A stretch of DNA of 64,000 nucleotides, from the NCBI RefSeq assembly GCF_028858725.1, contig NC_084769.1, positions 11,223,501-11,287,500 on the forward strand, written 5' to 3'. Positions 32,716 to 44,680 of this stretch are shown here, one piece after another. The notes beneath the pieces are model-generated. The model did no database searches. It was not told where the DNA came from and worked only from the letters and a program-made list of their open reading frames with translations. A program made the translations under genes and the position numbers. Source of the stretch: Colius striatus. Taxonomy: Eukaryota; Chordata; Aves; Coliiformes; Coliidae. The first letter of the stretch is position 1; each line of letters starts with the position of its first letter.

Positions 32716-35039
32716 GAGGCTTTCTTATGTTGGTGTTAACTGGTCTTGGGTTTGGTTTTTTTGGTTTTTTACAGCTCCAGAGACTATTTTGTGTTAAAAC
32801 TTGTACAGAGTTCAGACACAAGCACGCACAGACTGGTTGCATTGGCATCCAGCTTTTACTCAGAGGTTCTGATTAGAAACATTATTAAATATTAACAAAG
32901 CCAAAATGTTTATTGGTGTAAGGCTGGTGGGAATTTTCTGTGGTCACTCCTGGTGGGAATTGCGTGGTTAGTGAGCTAAATGTCCTTGGAATATGCCACA
33001 CAAGCTGCTCTCTGTGGTGACAGCTTTATGCCTATGTTTGTGTCACATAGCTAAATGCAGAAGTTCAGAAGTAGCCTGGTGAGAAAAGGTGCCATTTTCT
33101 CTTTGTTGTTTTCCTTGGTTTTCACTGTTTCTTTCCTCCAGTTGGCTCCTGTCCCCTTTGCTGGCTGCACAGTGCCTGCCCTTGGCAGGTGTCTGCAGCA
33201 GGACAGGTTCTGGTGGCTTCAGCCACCCTCCACTGGCTGTCTGCATCTCAGCATGCACAAGGTGACTTTTCCTCTCTGCCAGCAGAGCTAGCTGGATTTA
33301 GCTATTAATGATAGCTGTATCATTATTCCAAGGATAGCAGAAATTTGCTCTCATTTTCATGGCTTTTCCTCTGAGAGTACTCTCCCATGAGGAGTAGAAC
33401 AAGACATGGTAGGTTTCCTTAGCAGGAGAGGCCCCATCCTTCTTCCAGCTACAAAAGCCCTACAAGGGGGACCAGCTCCCTTCCCCAACAGTTTCCTTTT
33501 TGTCTGTCCCTCCCATGTCTGCTACCCCTTTCTTTTTCTTTGAGCTCCATATGTCCCCACCATTCCCCAGGTGAAGGAGAAACTCCCTGCTTCTAATCCC
33601 TCTGCTCAACCCTTTTCCTTATTTTTCAAGAGCAGGATAAGTTCCTGCTGCTAGCAGAACACTCTCTGGGGAGTCTGAGACACTGGAAAACGGGTGGGAT
33701 ACAGGTAGAACACACGGCAAAAAGTCATGAAGCCCAGTATTGATTTCCTACCAGCTACTTTTGCTTGGACACCAGTTCCTCCTCTGCTTTGTGTGGCAGA
33801 TTGAAACGGGGTTACATGGATTCTAGTGAAAAGCTTTCTCTCTAGCAAGAGTAACAGCCCATGCATCATGGTCCTTCATTGAGGTAAATTGACTGGTTTC
33901 ATCAGCTTAGTACAGAGAATTCTTGAAACAGATGTAATGGGAGACTGCTACAGAGGCACGTGAAAGGCTTTTAAGTGTTATCATTCTTTCACAAAGCAAT
34001 AGGGGCTGGAAATACAACCTCCATGATAAAGGAAACTTTAATGCAGTAAAACTTTATTGAGGGGGGTGATATCTATAGACATTTGCTGTCATTGATAATA
34101 AAAGCAGGAAAAATAGTCAGGTATTTGCATCCTGTAACTGCAGAGGAATTTTCATTGCTCTAGTTCAAAGCTAATTTCTGCAACCAGTTCTCATTTAGCC
34201 CTTGCTGGGGAGGTGCTATCAGATACTACTGTAAGCCTGCTGCTATTTAGCATTTCAAAGGCTGTTACAGCTATTTTATCTGGACTGGAATTCTGTACCG
34301 AAAGGACAAACTCTCAGATATTTCACTCCTGTTTGGCTATTAGCAATATGTGATTCTGTTGGGAAAAGGAATCATGGAAAGCAGCTCTTTGTGGTGTTGT
34401 ACAACTGCTGCTGCTGCTTGGCTCATGCCTCAAAATGCAGCTGTGCATGGGAAAGGGAGCTGAGTGTGACCCTCGCCTGTAGGTGTGAGAGAGGACACAG
34501 CTGTGGGCAGGGTGAGAGGCTTCAGGGAACTGCCACAACTTGTTGCACATCCTGGTATGTCCCATCCCTGCAGAGGGAGGATGATGACACCCAAGTCTGC
34601 CACCTACTTCTGTCCTGACCAAAAATGACATCAGAGAAGATGCTTGGCACACCTGCACAGGGTGTACTAAGATAAATGAGTGGGGACAGAGGTTTGGCTG
34701 GTTATCACACATGCTTGTATGGCGATATTGGGATGGCTCAGATCGTTCTTCATGTGTTTGAAAACGGCTGAATAGGGATGGGAGCATTTGGGGAGGGAGA
34801 CTGTTCCGTGGGTGGCTGAGGTGTAACAGCGTGGATCTGGGCAGCTGCCTTGCAGGAGCTGTCACACAGTAACACGATGGGATAGTGAGGTAAGGATGGG
34901 CTTAATCAGGCCTGACAAATCTTGTGCTGTCTGCACTGCTTGTGCCTGAAACCAGCCTCAAAAATGAGACAGGAAACCCTGCATCCAAATACTCCCCAGA
35001 AAAACCCAGCACCCAAACTCCCCCGTGAAAGGCAGCACC

Positions 35040-35135
35040 TTTCAGGCCTGAAAGCAGGAAGCATTTTGCTTTTTTCTGGTTACCTGCTGGTGAAAACCAC
35101 TCCTTGTTTCTTTTATGAGGCTGTTTTGCCTTAGA
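35040..35135 (+). repeat. Unidentified dispersed repeat, forward copy
   Basis: It shares ctgaaagcaggaag, attttgc and cttgtttcttttatgaggct with the reverse complement of 36918-37025. It may be part of a larger transposable element; no coding function is claimed. Confidence 0.6.
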
Positions 35136-36014
35136 TCCTGCATGTGATGTGCCAGGCTGGAGGCATAAAAGCAGAAGAGTGAGCAGTGAAGGTAAGACAT
35201 TGTTGCAGATGCAAGGCCTTGACTTTTAACTTCTTGTGTGCCTCTTTTGTCTTTGAGGGCTTGTTGTTTTCAATGTGAATGATAGCATTTCTTCTAAAAG
35301 GAGGAAGAGGGGTAAGGGAAAAGGAATCCCTCCTCTAGCAAGAAGTGCTATCCTCTCCTCCTCTCTAGGAACAGTTTCTCCAGCAGAAGCCCCCCAGTAC
35401 GGAGAGTTTTTAGGGAAGCTCAGGTGGGAGCTGAAGGGATTCAGGCAGATGCCCTGGGGAACATCACTGTCTTTAGCTGATTTTGGGAAGACCAGGAGGA
35501 TCACTAGACCCTGGCACAAACCAGGTACAGAGGATCCTCCTTGAAATTTGCAGTCCATTAGCCTAGGGCCACAAACCACAGAAAGGCAAAGGACGCACTG
35601 CCTTGTTCATCTGCCACTCCTGTGAGAGCAGGACTGTCATTTATCAAGTTTGGCAACTGCAAAGTCAGCAACTGCTATTTTTTCCAGTTCCCACTCTTCG
35701 CTCTTTTTTTTTCCTTTAGCCCAGTAGTGCTCCCTGTTTCAAAGCCTTATGTCTTCTGTTTGTGGATGGAGCAGCTTATTAAAGGGTTCCCAGGAGGATT
35801 AAATTGACTTCTCCCAGGTTTTGGGGTGTGAGCTGAAGATACCGATTTTTGCAGCAACTCATAAAAAAACCCCACAATCCTCAAATCCAACCCTGAAAGC
35901 CTGAAGTGGTCAAAGAACAAGGAAAACCATAAAACAAGTCAGGTCACAAACAGGAAATAAATAGGGCTAAAAATAATGATCCATAAATTGCTTTGCAAAT
36001 GATGCTCTAACTGC

Positions 36015-36165
36015 TGATAAAAGGCTCTTTAAATATATCAAAGCTGCAAAGGCAGCAAGGAAATTGGTGGGAATGCTGATGACAAGGGTATAAAAGGGGC
36101 AGATGGGGATGATGAAAATGTAGCAGAGAAACTCAGTGATTTCTTTGTGGCTGGTTCTTTTTTTT
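36015..36165 (+). mobile_element. Degraded LINE (CR1/L2-type) ORF2 fragment
   Basis: Two adjacent frames, joined by one frameshift near 36075, read KRLFKYIKAAKAARKLVG and NADDKGIKGADGDDENVAEK followed by LSDFFVAGS. This matches the pattern of the linker between endonuclease and reverse transcriptase in L2/CR1-like LINEs (FKYI..K.K..VG then DD.G ... E.LNDFFA). Inferred from pattern memory, not alignment. Confidence 0.45.
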
Positions 36166-36917
36166 TGCAGCTGAAGCTATTGCTGAGCTTCCTACAGCTG
36201 TCACACACTGCAGTGGGTCAGCCAGAGGAGTCACAGCAATCAAAAGTAAAAAGGTAACACGGAGCAAAGAGGTAGCTGGGCTAAAGGAAAGTGAAGTAAA
36301 TTGGAATCAGGAGGTATAAGGTCAAAAAGATAAGATGGCTGTTAATAAGTGACTAGCCCACTGAACTCTATGGACTCATTGGGATGCACTGAGCCATTAT
36401 TGATGGGTCTCCAAAGCTACTGACTCAAGGTAGCAGCTGTGAGAATTTGGGCTTACACAGAACTAAAGGATGTCAGCTTAAAGCAGAGAGGAAAAAAAAT
36501 ACAGGGGCACGTGGTGAACTTGCTGCCACAGTGTGACAGGAGATGCTGTTCAAAATTCTAGGATGCAAATGTGTGACAGAGATGTACCACATCTCTGTAC
36601 CACTCTCTCTGTCTGGATGAGAAAGTGGGGGTGCTGGAGGAAGGAGCTGTAAAAGGAGTCAGGCCCCCAAGACAGTGTCTCCTGTTGCAGACCCTGGGGC
36701 TGGATGGACACCCTGTGGCAGGGGAACATTTCTCACCTTCTGAACTCATTGACCTACTTTCACCTTTCATCACATCTGCATGACCTTTCATTGGCATCTG
36801 AAAGGTGATGCCTGGGGTGTGTGTACATGGCATGTCCTGTGTGCCCTAATTATGCCCAGGCTGCTCATAAACCGTGCAGAGGCAGGGTAAGGGCTTGGAC
36901 ACTGGGATCTTTACTTT

Positions 36918-37025
36918 TTTTATGTAAAAGCAGCCTCATAAAAGAAACAAGATGATTTTTTTGTAAGCAGTTCACTACAAAAATGCAAAATACTTCCTGC
37001 TTTCAAACAAGAAAGATCCTGCCCT
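36918..37025 (-). repeat. Unidentified dispersed repeat, inverted copy
   Basis: Reverse-complement partner of 35040-35135, about 1.9 kb away. Both copies keep a similar translated string (CLKAGSIL ... CFFYEA; GLKAGSIL ... CFFYEA), but neither sits in a convincing gene. Confidence 0.6.
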
Positions 37026-40000
37026 TCACATGTAGCCTCCAGAGAGCAAGGTTTATCCGTCTCTATGAAAAGCAAAGACCAACAGCTCCCATTCTCCCCC
37101 TCCTGGTGGAAGCAAAACAGTTGGAGCTCTGCCTCACCTGCTTCAACCTGTCCCCAATCCCCACACAGCTTCCCCCACGGCACCAGCCAAGGTGAACGAC
37201 ATCGAGGGATACGGAGAGAAAATATCTGCCTGTTGCTGACTCAAACACTGCAGAGATTCCCCCAGGGGAGCTGGGAGACTTGCAGGGCCAGGTAAGATGG
37301 AAACTAGGAACACTGAGAGGAGTAAGAAATTTTGCCTAGGACTTCTGAGAGGGTTGTAGAGGGACCAACACTGCTTTTGGTGAGCATCTATGGCAACTAA
37401 GGGTTTTCTTCCTTTTTATTTTTTTGCTTGTGCTGGAACACTAAGAGCTCTGGTACCACCCTGAGGGGCATTTGTCCCAGATGGCTTCCCAGTTTGGGGG
37501 ACTGGGAGAGCGAGGAAAGCTCTCAGCTCTCCTGAGGTGGCTGAGATGCTGCCTGCCACGTGCTTGCTGACATCACCCTGGTTAAACATTAGGGAATCTC
37601 TCCCTCTCCTTTAGTCATGGATATCTGAGTGTAACTGGCGAAGGAAAGTCTGCTGCATAAATAACACTCTAGGAAAAAAAGCTTTCTCTGATGTCTTCTG
37701 TCCCTAATGATCCTTTTATGGAGGAAATCACCAGAAACTTAAAAAATGTTTCTTAGGCAGTCAATGAATTCAAGAGGTTCTTGTAGTGTTAAGGTACCTA
37801 ATTCCCTCTCAAGGAGAAGAATGTTTAAATTGGTGGGAATTAGGGGTCAAGTCCAGGCAGGCATTTCATTGCCTAACTTGTTCTGACATTAATGGGACTC
37901 AGGGTCCCTGCAGAGGAATTGTGGACCTGTGCCTATACATCATTCCTGTAAATGAAACAGGGCTTGTATTGCACATGTGTAAGGGTATGTTGTTATTATT
38001 TTCACAGCATAGTCTTTCCTTGTAGGCTTTCCATCATCTCTCAACTGGTTTTTGTCCTTCCAAGGTTGGTGTGAACAGATTCTGCAGCAAGCTCACGCTG
38101 GGCAGAAACTGTTTGCCAGAAAAATAAGCAAAAAAAAAAACCCCTTCAGAGTCCAACCATTTATTTCAGATAGTGATTAAATAGCCAAGTGTCAACTGAG
38201 ATTTGAACAAGCTGCCTGGGGCACCGGGAGGCCCAAACTGCACAGATCCAGGGCAAATTTCTTGGAATGCTGTTATACCTCTGGATCGCTCTGCTCGCCC
38301 GGGCGTTTGGGACCTGGGCTTTTACCCATCATTCAGTGAGAATTTTGCCAGAGATTTGACTTGAGCTAAGCCTAGCTGGCTCTGCCTGCTGACACAGAAA
38401 TCATATTTAATGATACTTCCACACACACAGGCATATGAAGGGAATCTCTTTGGGCTTTCCGTTCCACTTGGGTTCTATGAGAAAGCCTCTGCTAGATGCT
38501 TGCAGTAAATGCTCCTGGCTTTTGTGGCTCTCCCGTGGCCCTGATCAAAATGAGTCCAGTTTATTTGGAGCAAGACATGCAGGAAAAGAGAATATTTCTT
38601 AAGACACGATGTAAGGCGGTGGAGACAGACCTCCAGGCTACCAAACCCTCCTCCCCTTCCCTCCTCTCTGCGACTTGGCCGTGTCCCTGGCCACAAGATG
38701 GAGCTGGCTCGCTGCAGTTGCAGGAAAAGCCACAGGGAAAGCAGAACCTTTTAATGAGCGCATTTTAATTGGGGCTAACCATTAACAGAGACCACAGAGA
38801 GGTTTCCAGTGAGTCGCTAATGTTTAACCCTCTCTTGTGTCACAGCTCTGTTCATCCCCATGCCGTCCCTTCGGTGGCACACTCCTCAGCTCTGGGGATT
38901 GAGGCATATTTTTCAGGGTGGCTCATGACTGGAGACATCCATCACCCATTTTGGTTCAGCAGGGCAGTGAGCCCCTCCTGAAAACAACTACTCAGGCAGC
39001 CCAGCCTGCTCTAGGAGCTACAGGAACACCAAGACTTGTCAAGCTTGCCCTGGCTCCGTGGCCACTCTTTGAAGGACTCATGTTTATGTACCTTAGAGGT
39101 ATGAGGAAAATCTCCCCTGTGCAGCTCTTGCTCTCCAGCCCAGCAGCTCTAGGCACAGACTCGCACAGAGGTTTATTCTGAGCTCTTGTCTTTTCTTTGT
39201 GCAGGAGAGGGACGAAACTTGGCAAGATGACTTCAGGTGCAGTTCTCTGCTTCCCATCAGTATTGCAATGCTGTTTCTCAGCAGGCTGGGAGTGGTAGCA
39301 TTGCTCTTCAATAGCTTAGAACAGAGGTTTGACCTCAGATGTTAAAAATAGATATTTTTCTCTCTATTTTCATAGCAGACAGCAGCAACATGAACTGCAT
39401 CTTTAGCTAGAGGATAGCACATACTATACAGGAAAGGATGAAATGGATGAAAGGATGAGATTCACGAGTGTTACTTTTTCAATATGCCTATTACAAGGAT
39501 TTTGTGTGAACTGAATTTTTTTGTAGCTTCCATGGAAAAATCAGGAGACAAACTTTTTTCCATGGTTGTGAAAATCCCAGCAGCAGATGTGTGAGCTGAT
39601 TTGAGGGGCAGGCAGCATGGGGATGGCAAAGCTGCCTGATGCCCACAGTGTGGGCTTCTGCACTCCCACTTCCACTGGCAAACAGCACAGGGAGGAGCTG
39701 GAAAGGAAGAGAAACCGTTTTCCTAATACAAAAGCAGTAACACAGTGGAGTTCCCCAAGGTCCAAACTAGTTTGCCTCGTATTCCATATCCTTGATCCTA
39801 ACCCCCCAGCTTGACCCTAGCTCCCCCAAACTCCTTTTTACTAACCCATAAATCAGTTCAACTTGAACATCATCTAAGTTCCAGATCTGCCCATCTTCTG
39901 TCATACAGAGAGCTGCTTGGAACAAAGGACTGAGGGAAGTTCAGGACCTGCTGTGTGCTGGTGGTGCCCAAGGACAGATTGCCTCTGGATTCCTCTTCCA

Positions 40001-43000
40001 TCCATTGCCAGCTTCACTGGAACTTCTGCAAACAGGTAACCTCAGATGGCTCAGCTGGTCTTTCTGGCATGCTAGAGAACTGTGTCTGAGATCCTCTGGC
40101 TTTTGAACTTACTGCAGATATGGTGGTTGAATGGATTCTATGAAATAATGTTATAATGAGTTTTATCCAGTTGGAAGATGTCTCTTCCAGCTGAGCAGCT
40201 AGTAAGTAGCAGCGCTAAACTTGTGCTACAGAGTCTAGAAATGGACGAAAGTCAGAGATATCTCAGGGTTTTATCACAGAATCAAGTCAATGTTTAGTGA
40301 AACATGAAGGCAAAGGTGGAGTGTCGTCCCTGAAACAGGCTGTGGCCATGGGCTGGGGCCCTAGGACTGACATTTTGCTCAGTCTGGTGTAGAAAGAAGA
40401 GTCATGTGGAAAATCTTGAACTTCTTCAGTGCCATGGCAGACATCTAGGTGTGACCCAGATGCTTTTATCCACCCTTCCTGACACGAGGAAGATATGACA
40501 AAGAGAACCTATCTTGGAACCACCCCAAGTATCTCCGAGAAAGCATTTTATTTGTTTTGACTGATAATAAAAGAGCCAATGAACTAACCTGCAATTGTCT
40601 TGCTTGCAAATTCATACCTAGGTCAGATACTCTGGGTTTATGTCCTACCTTGATCATAGTTTAAAATGCAAGTGATAAGACAGCAAGAACAAATATCGGG
40701 CCTTTCCAGCCCTGGGGTTTTTCCTCTCTCTCTGTTCTGGCAGAACCGTGCAATGGCACACAAAACCCAAGTTCAAGAGCACCTAAATATGTGAGGGAAA
40801 CTGAGAGATCTCAGTCCCATGGACTAAGTGATTCCCAAGAATGACATTTGTAGACAGGAGACAATGATGGTCAGGAGAGAGAAGACATAGGCAGCGGCAG
40901 TGGTGGTTCCTGGAGATTGAGTGACTTTATTGCAGGTCATCCTTTCACAATCCCGAGGAGATAGTGCCCTTCTTTAGGTTTCCATCCCAAAATCCTCAAA
41001 CTCATCTGGTACTGATTTGGATGATTGCTTTGCCTTTAATAATCCTGTTGACACATGGGCACTAAAAGCTTTTCTTTTTCTCAATCCTTTGTTCAGCACA
41101 AGGGAATCCCAGGAGGAAGATGAAGGGCTTATCTGGTTTTGTACTTGGAAGCAACCTTCTTTTCAGGCATCTATTCCAGAAAAGCAGCCAGCAGACATAA
41201 GTCCAGCACCCTTGTCACTGCCAAGCAGGAAGGATTTATATGAGCAGCCTCTCTGAGGACCTGATTTTAGGCCACACGTTACCTCTGCTGGTACTTCATT
41301 TCTTGTTCCATGGGTGCCCTCAGGGACACAAAGCTGCCTGTTTGTTCCAGAGGTGGGTGCATGTGCTGGGTGCATTCCCCACCCATGTTCAACCACCACA
41401 AAGCCCCCTTCTTGAGGTTACAGCTGCTCCCTTGATCACTACTGCAATTACATCCCCTCTGTGTGTGGGGGTAAAGGCCCAGTGCTGGCTTCAGGGAAGG
41501 CTATTAATGTCCTTCTCATCAGGGAAGTCGTGGCACTTCCTCCCCTACAGTTCTGCAGAGTCTTTCCATGTAGAGCCCTGGGCCCAGGCCATGGTCTGTG
41601 GGTCAGTGATGATCTACCAGGATGAGATATACAGCCTGTGAGTCTGCAGGACCTTGGCAAGGGTTTGGTTTGAAAAATACAATGATGTGGGGACACAACT
41701 GAGAGTAGATGTTGAGCACTGGCAGCAGCCCATGGCTCAAACAAACATCTATTAGTAGCTTCTGACCTTCTCCTTTCTCTTGGGGGTTTCTCAGGAGTGG
41801 GGTGAGGTCAGCCCTGGCACAGTGGGCTCCGAGGAACAGAAAGCAGGGGCAAGGGCTTGCCCTAAATGTAACCAGTGAGTGGTGAGCTCTTGTGCCTCAC
41901 CTGGCTCTGGTCCCACTGCAACCCACTTCTGAAAGTCATCCCCTTTCTTTCTCATATCTTCTCTGTTACTTGATGTCACAGTCAAGTCTGACAAGGTAGT
42001 TTTCTTCCCTCACAGTAGTTGCTCCCTCCCATGACCCTGCTTTTGCTTTCTCTCCCTTGCTCATTCTCTGCTTGCCCCTGTATATCTGCTCCTTCCCCTC
42101 AGCACTCCCCAGGAGGCACGGCAGGACACAGCGACAAGGCATGAGCTGGGACAAGGCACGAGGGTCTCCCTCCTGGGACCAGAGTGATTGAAGCTCTCAC
42201 ACTCAAGTCTATGTAAGTTCGTACCTGTGGTTTTGTCTCAGGGTACCTGGACACGGCCAGAAGATCTGAGAAGGAGCTTCTAGGTTTACATGGGCCTTCT
42301 CTGGGCATTAAGGCTCATATGAAGTACTTTGTCTCATGCAAACACACAATCTGAACGCTGTCTTCTTTCTTTTCACAGAAATAACAAAGTCACCACAGAG
42401 CAACAATCTGCTTTGAAGCCCCCACACACCATGTCCTGCATTTCCAGGTGAGTCACAGTGTGGCCAGTATTCATGTTATTAACAATAAAGGGTGGAGAGG
42501 CATGGACTTTATCACACTCTTGGGATGAGAGCTGGTGCTGCCCCTTTCCCCACACACAGCTGACAGTTCGAGGCAGCTTGTAGGTCACAGCCTGACCCAC
42601 GCACCACCTTCCTACCACAGCAGAACATTCAGTGAGGCACTTAGTAACATTTGTGCCCCGGTTGCAAGCAGTATGGCTGTGATGGTCCCACAGCCAGGCC
42701 GGGAGTTCACTCTGATTTAGCAACACCAGGATGGTTAAAATGTTACAACTTTTGTAAGCAAATATTTCCCAAGGCAACAAACAGTCATTTTTAACTCAAA
42801 CCTGGTGTCCCCCAGGAGGATGGAGAGGCTGAAGAAACCAGCGAGGTTTATGAAATCAGTGCAAATAAGGGGGAACTTTGGTAAGTGGCATGGCAGTTAA
42901 CCACTTCTTTCTGAGAACACCAATGCCATGTATTGGATTCAGGGCGTGTGTTTTAAGCAACATCTAATAGCGATATCTAGTAGACGCTGTGCTAAAATGG

Positions 43001-43499
43001 TATGAAGGCCACAGGCAGCCAACTATTACTATAAATTGCCTTTAAAATCAGTGATCAGTGATTCTCTGATTTATGAATTCTTTTAAAACCAGAAAAAAAC
43101 CCCAGGAAGCTCCCCAGCAAGTGAAACACAGTCACATAATTCTGCTGTTTCCTTTGGGTCTGAAGCGTTGCTGTCCCATTGCACCAGGGACAGGCAGAGG
43201 GTGTGTGGACGGTGCCAAAGAGCCATCAGGCAGGGCCTCACTGCCAAGCTGCCCTTGCTTAGAGAGCCAGATGGATGCAGTTTGCTTGCTCAGTGAAAAG
43301 CCCTGAAGTAGGAAAACACCACGTAAGAGCAGTCAGTGACCCGTGGGGAAATGAGTGTTGGCCCTGCTGTGAGCCAGGAGGGGAGGGTGTGCACCATTCC
43401 TGTGCCCCTGGGCACAAGCATTTGTGCCTGCCTGTCTGGGTGTGCCTGTGGCTGTGCCTCAGGGTGTGTGTGTCTGTGAAAGATACACAGGTGTGCTTC

Positions 43500-43777
43500 A
43501 GTGGGTAGATCTAGGGCAAGAGGAAATGGCCTCAAGTTGCTCCAGGGGAGGTTTAAACTGGAGGACAGGGAGAACTTTTTGACTGAGAGGGTTGTTAGAC
43601 ACTGTCCCAGGCTGCCCAGGGAGGTGGTGGAGTCCTCATCCCTGGGAATACTGAAAAGCCATGGAGCTGAGGTGCTGAGGGACGTGGTTTAGTGGTGGGC
43701 TGGGCAGTGTGAAGTGGGTGGATGGACTCAATGGTCTTAAAGGTCTTTTCCAACTGAAATGATTCTATGATTCTACA
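43500..43777 (+). mobile_element. CR1 LINE, 5'-truncated, upstream of ITGB5
   Basis: CR1-type 3' sequence in forward orientation (ggctgcccagggaggtggtgg, ggactcaatggtcttaaagg), ending with the terminal repeats attctatgattctac. Confidence 0.88.
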
Positions 43778-43779
43778 GG

Positions 43780-43915
43780 CAGGTGGGAGCATGCGTGTGT
43801 GAAGTGTGCCTACGTGTGATGTGAGTGCGTGCACGGGTGTGCACGTGTGCTGTGAGTGTGCACGTCCACGTGTGAGAGTGTGTGTGTACGAATGCCCGTG
43901 TCCACGCGTGTGCGT
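43780..43915. repeat. Imperfect GT/GC alternating tract (Z-DNA prone)
   Basis: About 135 bases of almost unbroken purine-pyrimidine alternation (gtgtg, gtgcacg, cacgtg blocks) between a CR1 end and the CpG island, roughly 270-400 bases before the ITGB5 start codon. Confidence 0.75.
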
Positions 43916-44680
43916 GGGCCAGGCCGTGCCCGCGGGGGGACGCGGTTCCGCCTCCGTGCGCGGCGGGGCGGGGAGGTGGCAGCGCACCCGCGGGAGCGCG
44001 ACGGACACACGGACGGACCCGCACAGCCGTCCCGTCCCGTCCCGCCGCCCCCGGGGCAGCTCCGCGGCGCCGCCCCCGCCTCCTCCTCCTCCTCCCGCCG
44101 CCGCCGCCGCCGTCGCGGCTGCACAAAAGGCGGCGGGAGGGCCCGGCGGGGAAGGGCTGCCCGGCCGCCCCGGCCGCCCGCACCATGCCCCGCCGAGGGG
44201 GGCTGCCGGCCCCCGCCGCCGCCCGCCGGCCCCCCCCGCTCCTCCTCCTCCGCCTCCTCCTCCTCCTGGCCGCCCCGCTGCAGCCCGTCAGAGGTAAGGG
44301 CCGCTCCGCTCCCCCCGCCGCCCCGGGCCCCGCCAACGCCGCCTCGCAAGGCGGGATATCCCCCTGACCCGCCGCTCTGCACTTTTGTTACGGTTTATAC
44401 TTTTCCCTCCTCTCCCCCGCTCCCGGCTCTCCCCCGGCGCCCCGCGCTGCGTTTCGCGTGTGCGCCCGTTCCTCCGGTGCCGGCGGGACGCGGCTCGCTG
44501 CCCTCGCTGCTCCCCCTTCCCTGCCCCAGAGGCAGCCGCTGCCGCCGCGCTTTCCCCTCCGCCTCCGGGCCGTCCCCGAGCCGCGCCGGGGGCTGCACGC
44601 CGGGTGTCCCCCGGCTGCGGGGCGGCGGGGACCCGCACTCCAGCGGCGCCCTGCGGTAGGGACCGTGCGCTTTCGAGGCG
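43880..44680 (+). promoter_or_regulatory. ITGB5: ITGB5 CpG island promoter and 5' UTR
   Basis: Very GC- and CpG-rich in contrast to the flanks. It has an Sp1-type GGGGCGGGG at 43965-43973, a ccgtc repeat around 44028-44045 and CCT/CCG triplet runs at 44080-44115. No TATA box is evident. It spans exon 1 and the start of intron 1, as usual for a broadly expressed gene. Confidence 0.8.
44185..44293 (+). CDS. ITGB5: ITGB5 exon 1: start codon and signal peptide
   Basis: The start context is cgcaccATGc. It encodes [15 protein letters not shown], then [17 protein letters not shown] and QPVRG. The poly-Leu core is made of CTC/CTG codons in a CCT-rich tract, so the hydrophobic segment is prone to length change. 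The donor is agag|gtaagg, phase 1. It lies inside a CpG island. Confidence 0.9.

Larger units (their letters stand above)
32716..43499. other. MUC13-ITGB5 intergenic region
   Basis: About 11 kb without a recognisable gene. It contains the LINE fossil near 36015-36165 and the inverted repeat pair at 35040 and 36918. Open frames of up to about 180 codons have no family features or splice support. Confidence 0.6.

Noticed and set aside
34323-34865. A 180-codon reverse-strand frame
   Set aside because: No family resemblance, no splice or promoter context, composition typical of chance.
37160-37292. Exon-like stretch ending gggccag|gtaaga, with a preceding cacacag
   Set aside because: The encoded peptide is not recognisable and no partner exons could be joined. 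It could be a non-coding RNA exon but there is no positive support.
43773-44382. Arg/Gly/Ala-rich reverse-strand frames of up to 190 codons over the ITGB5 promoter
   Set aside because: CpG-island DNA has few stop codons; the composition is low-complexity and no domain is seen. The + strand signal peptide explains the region.
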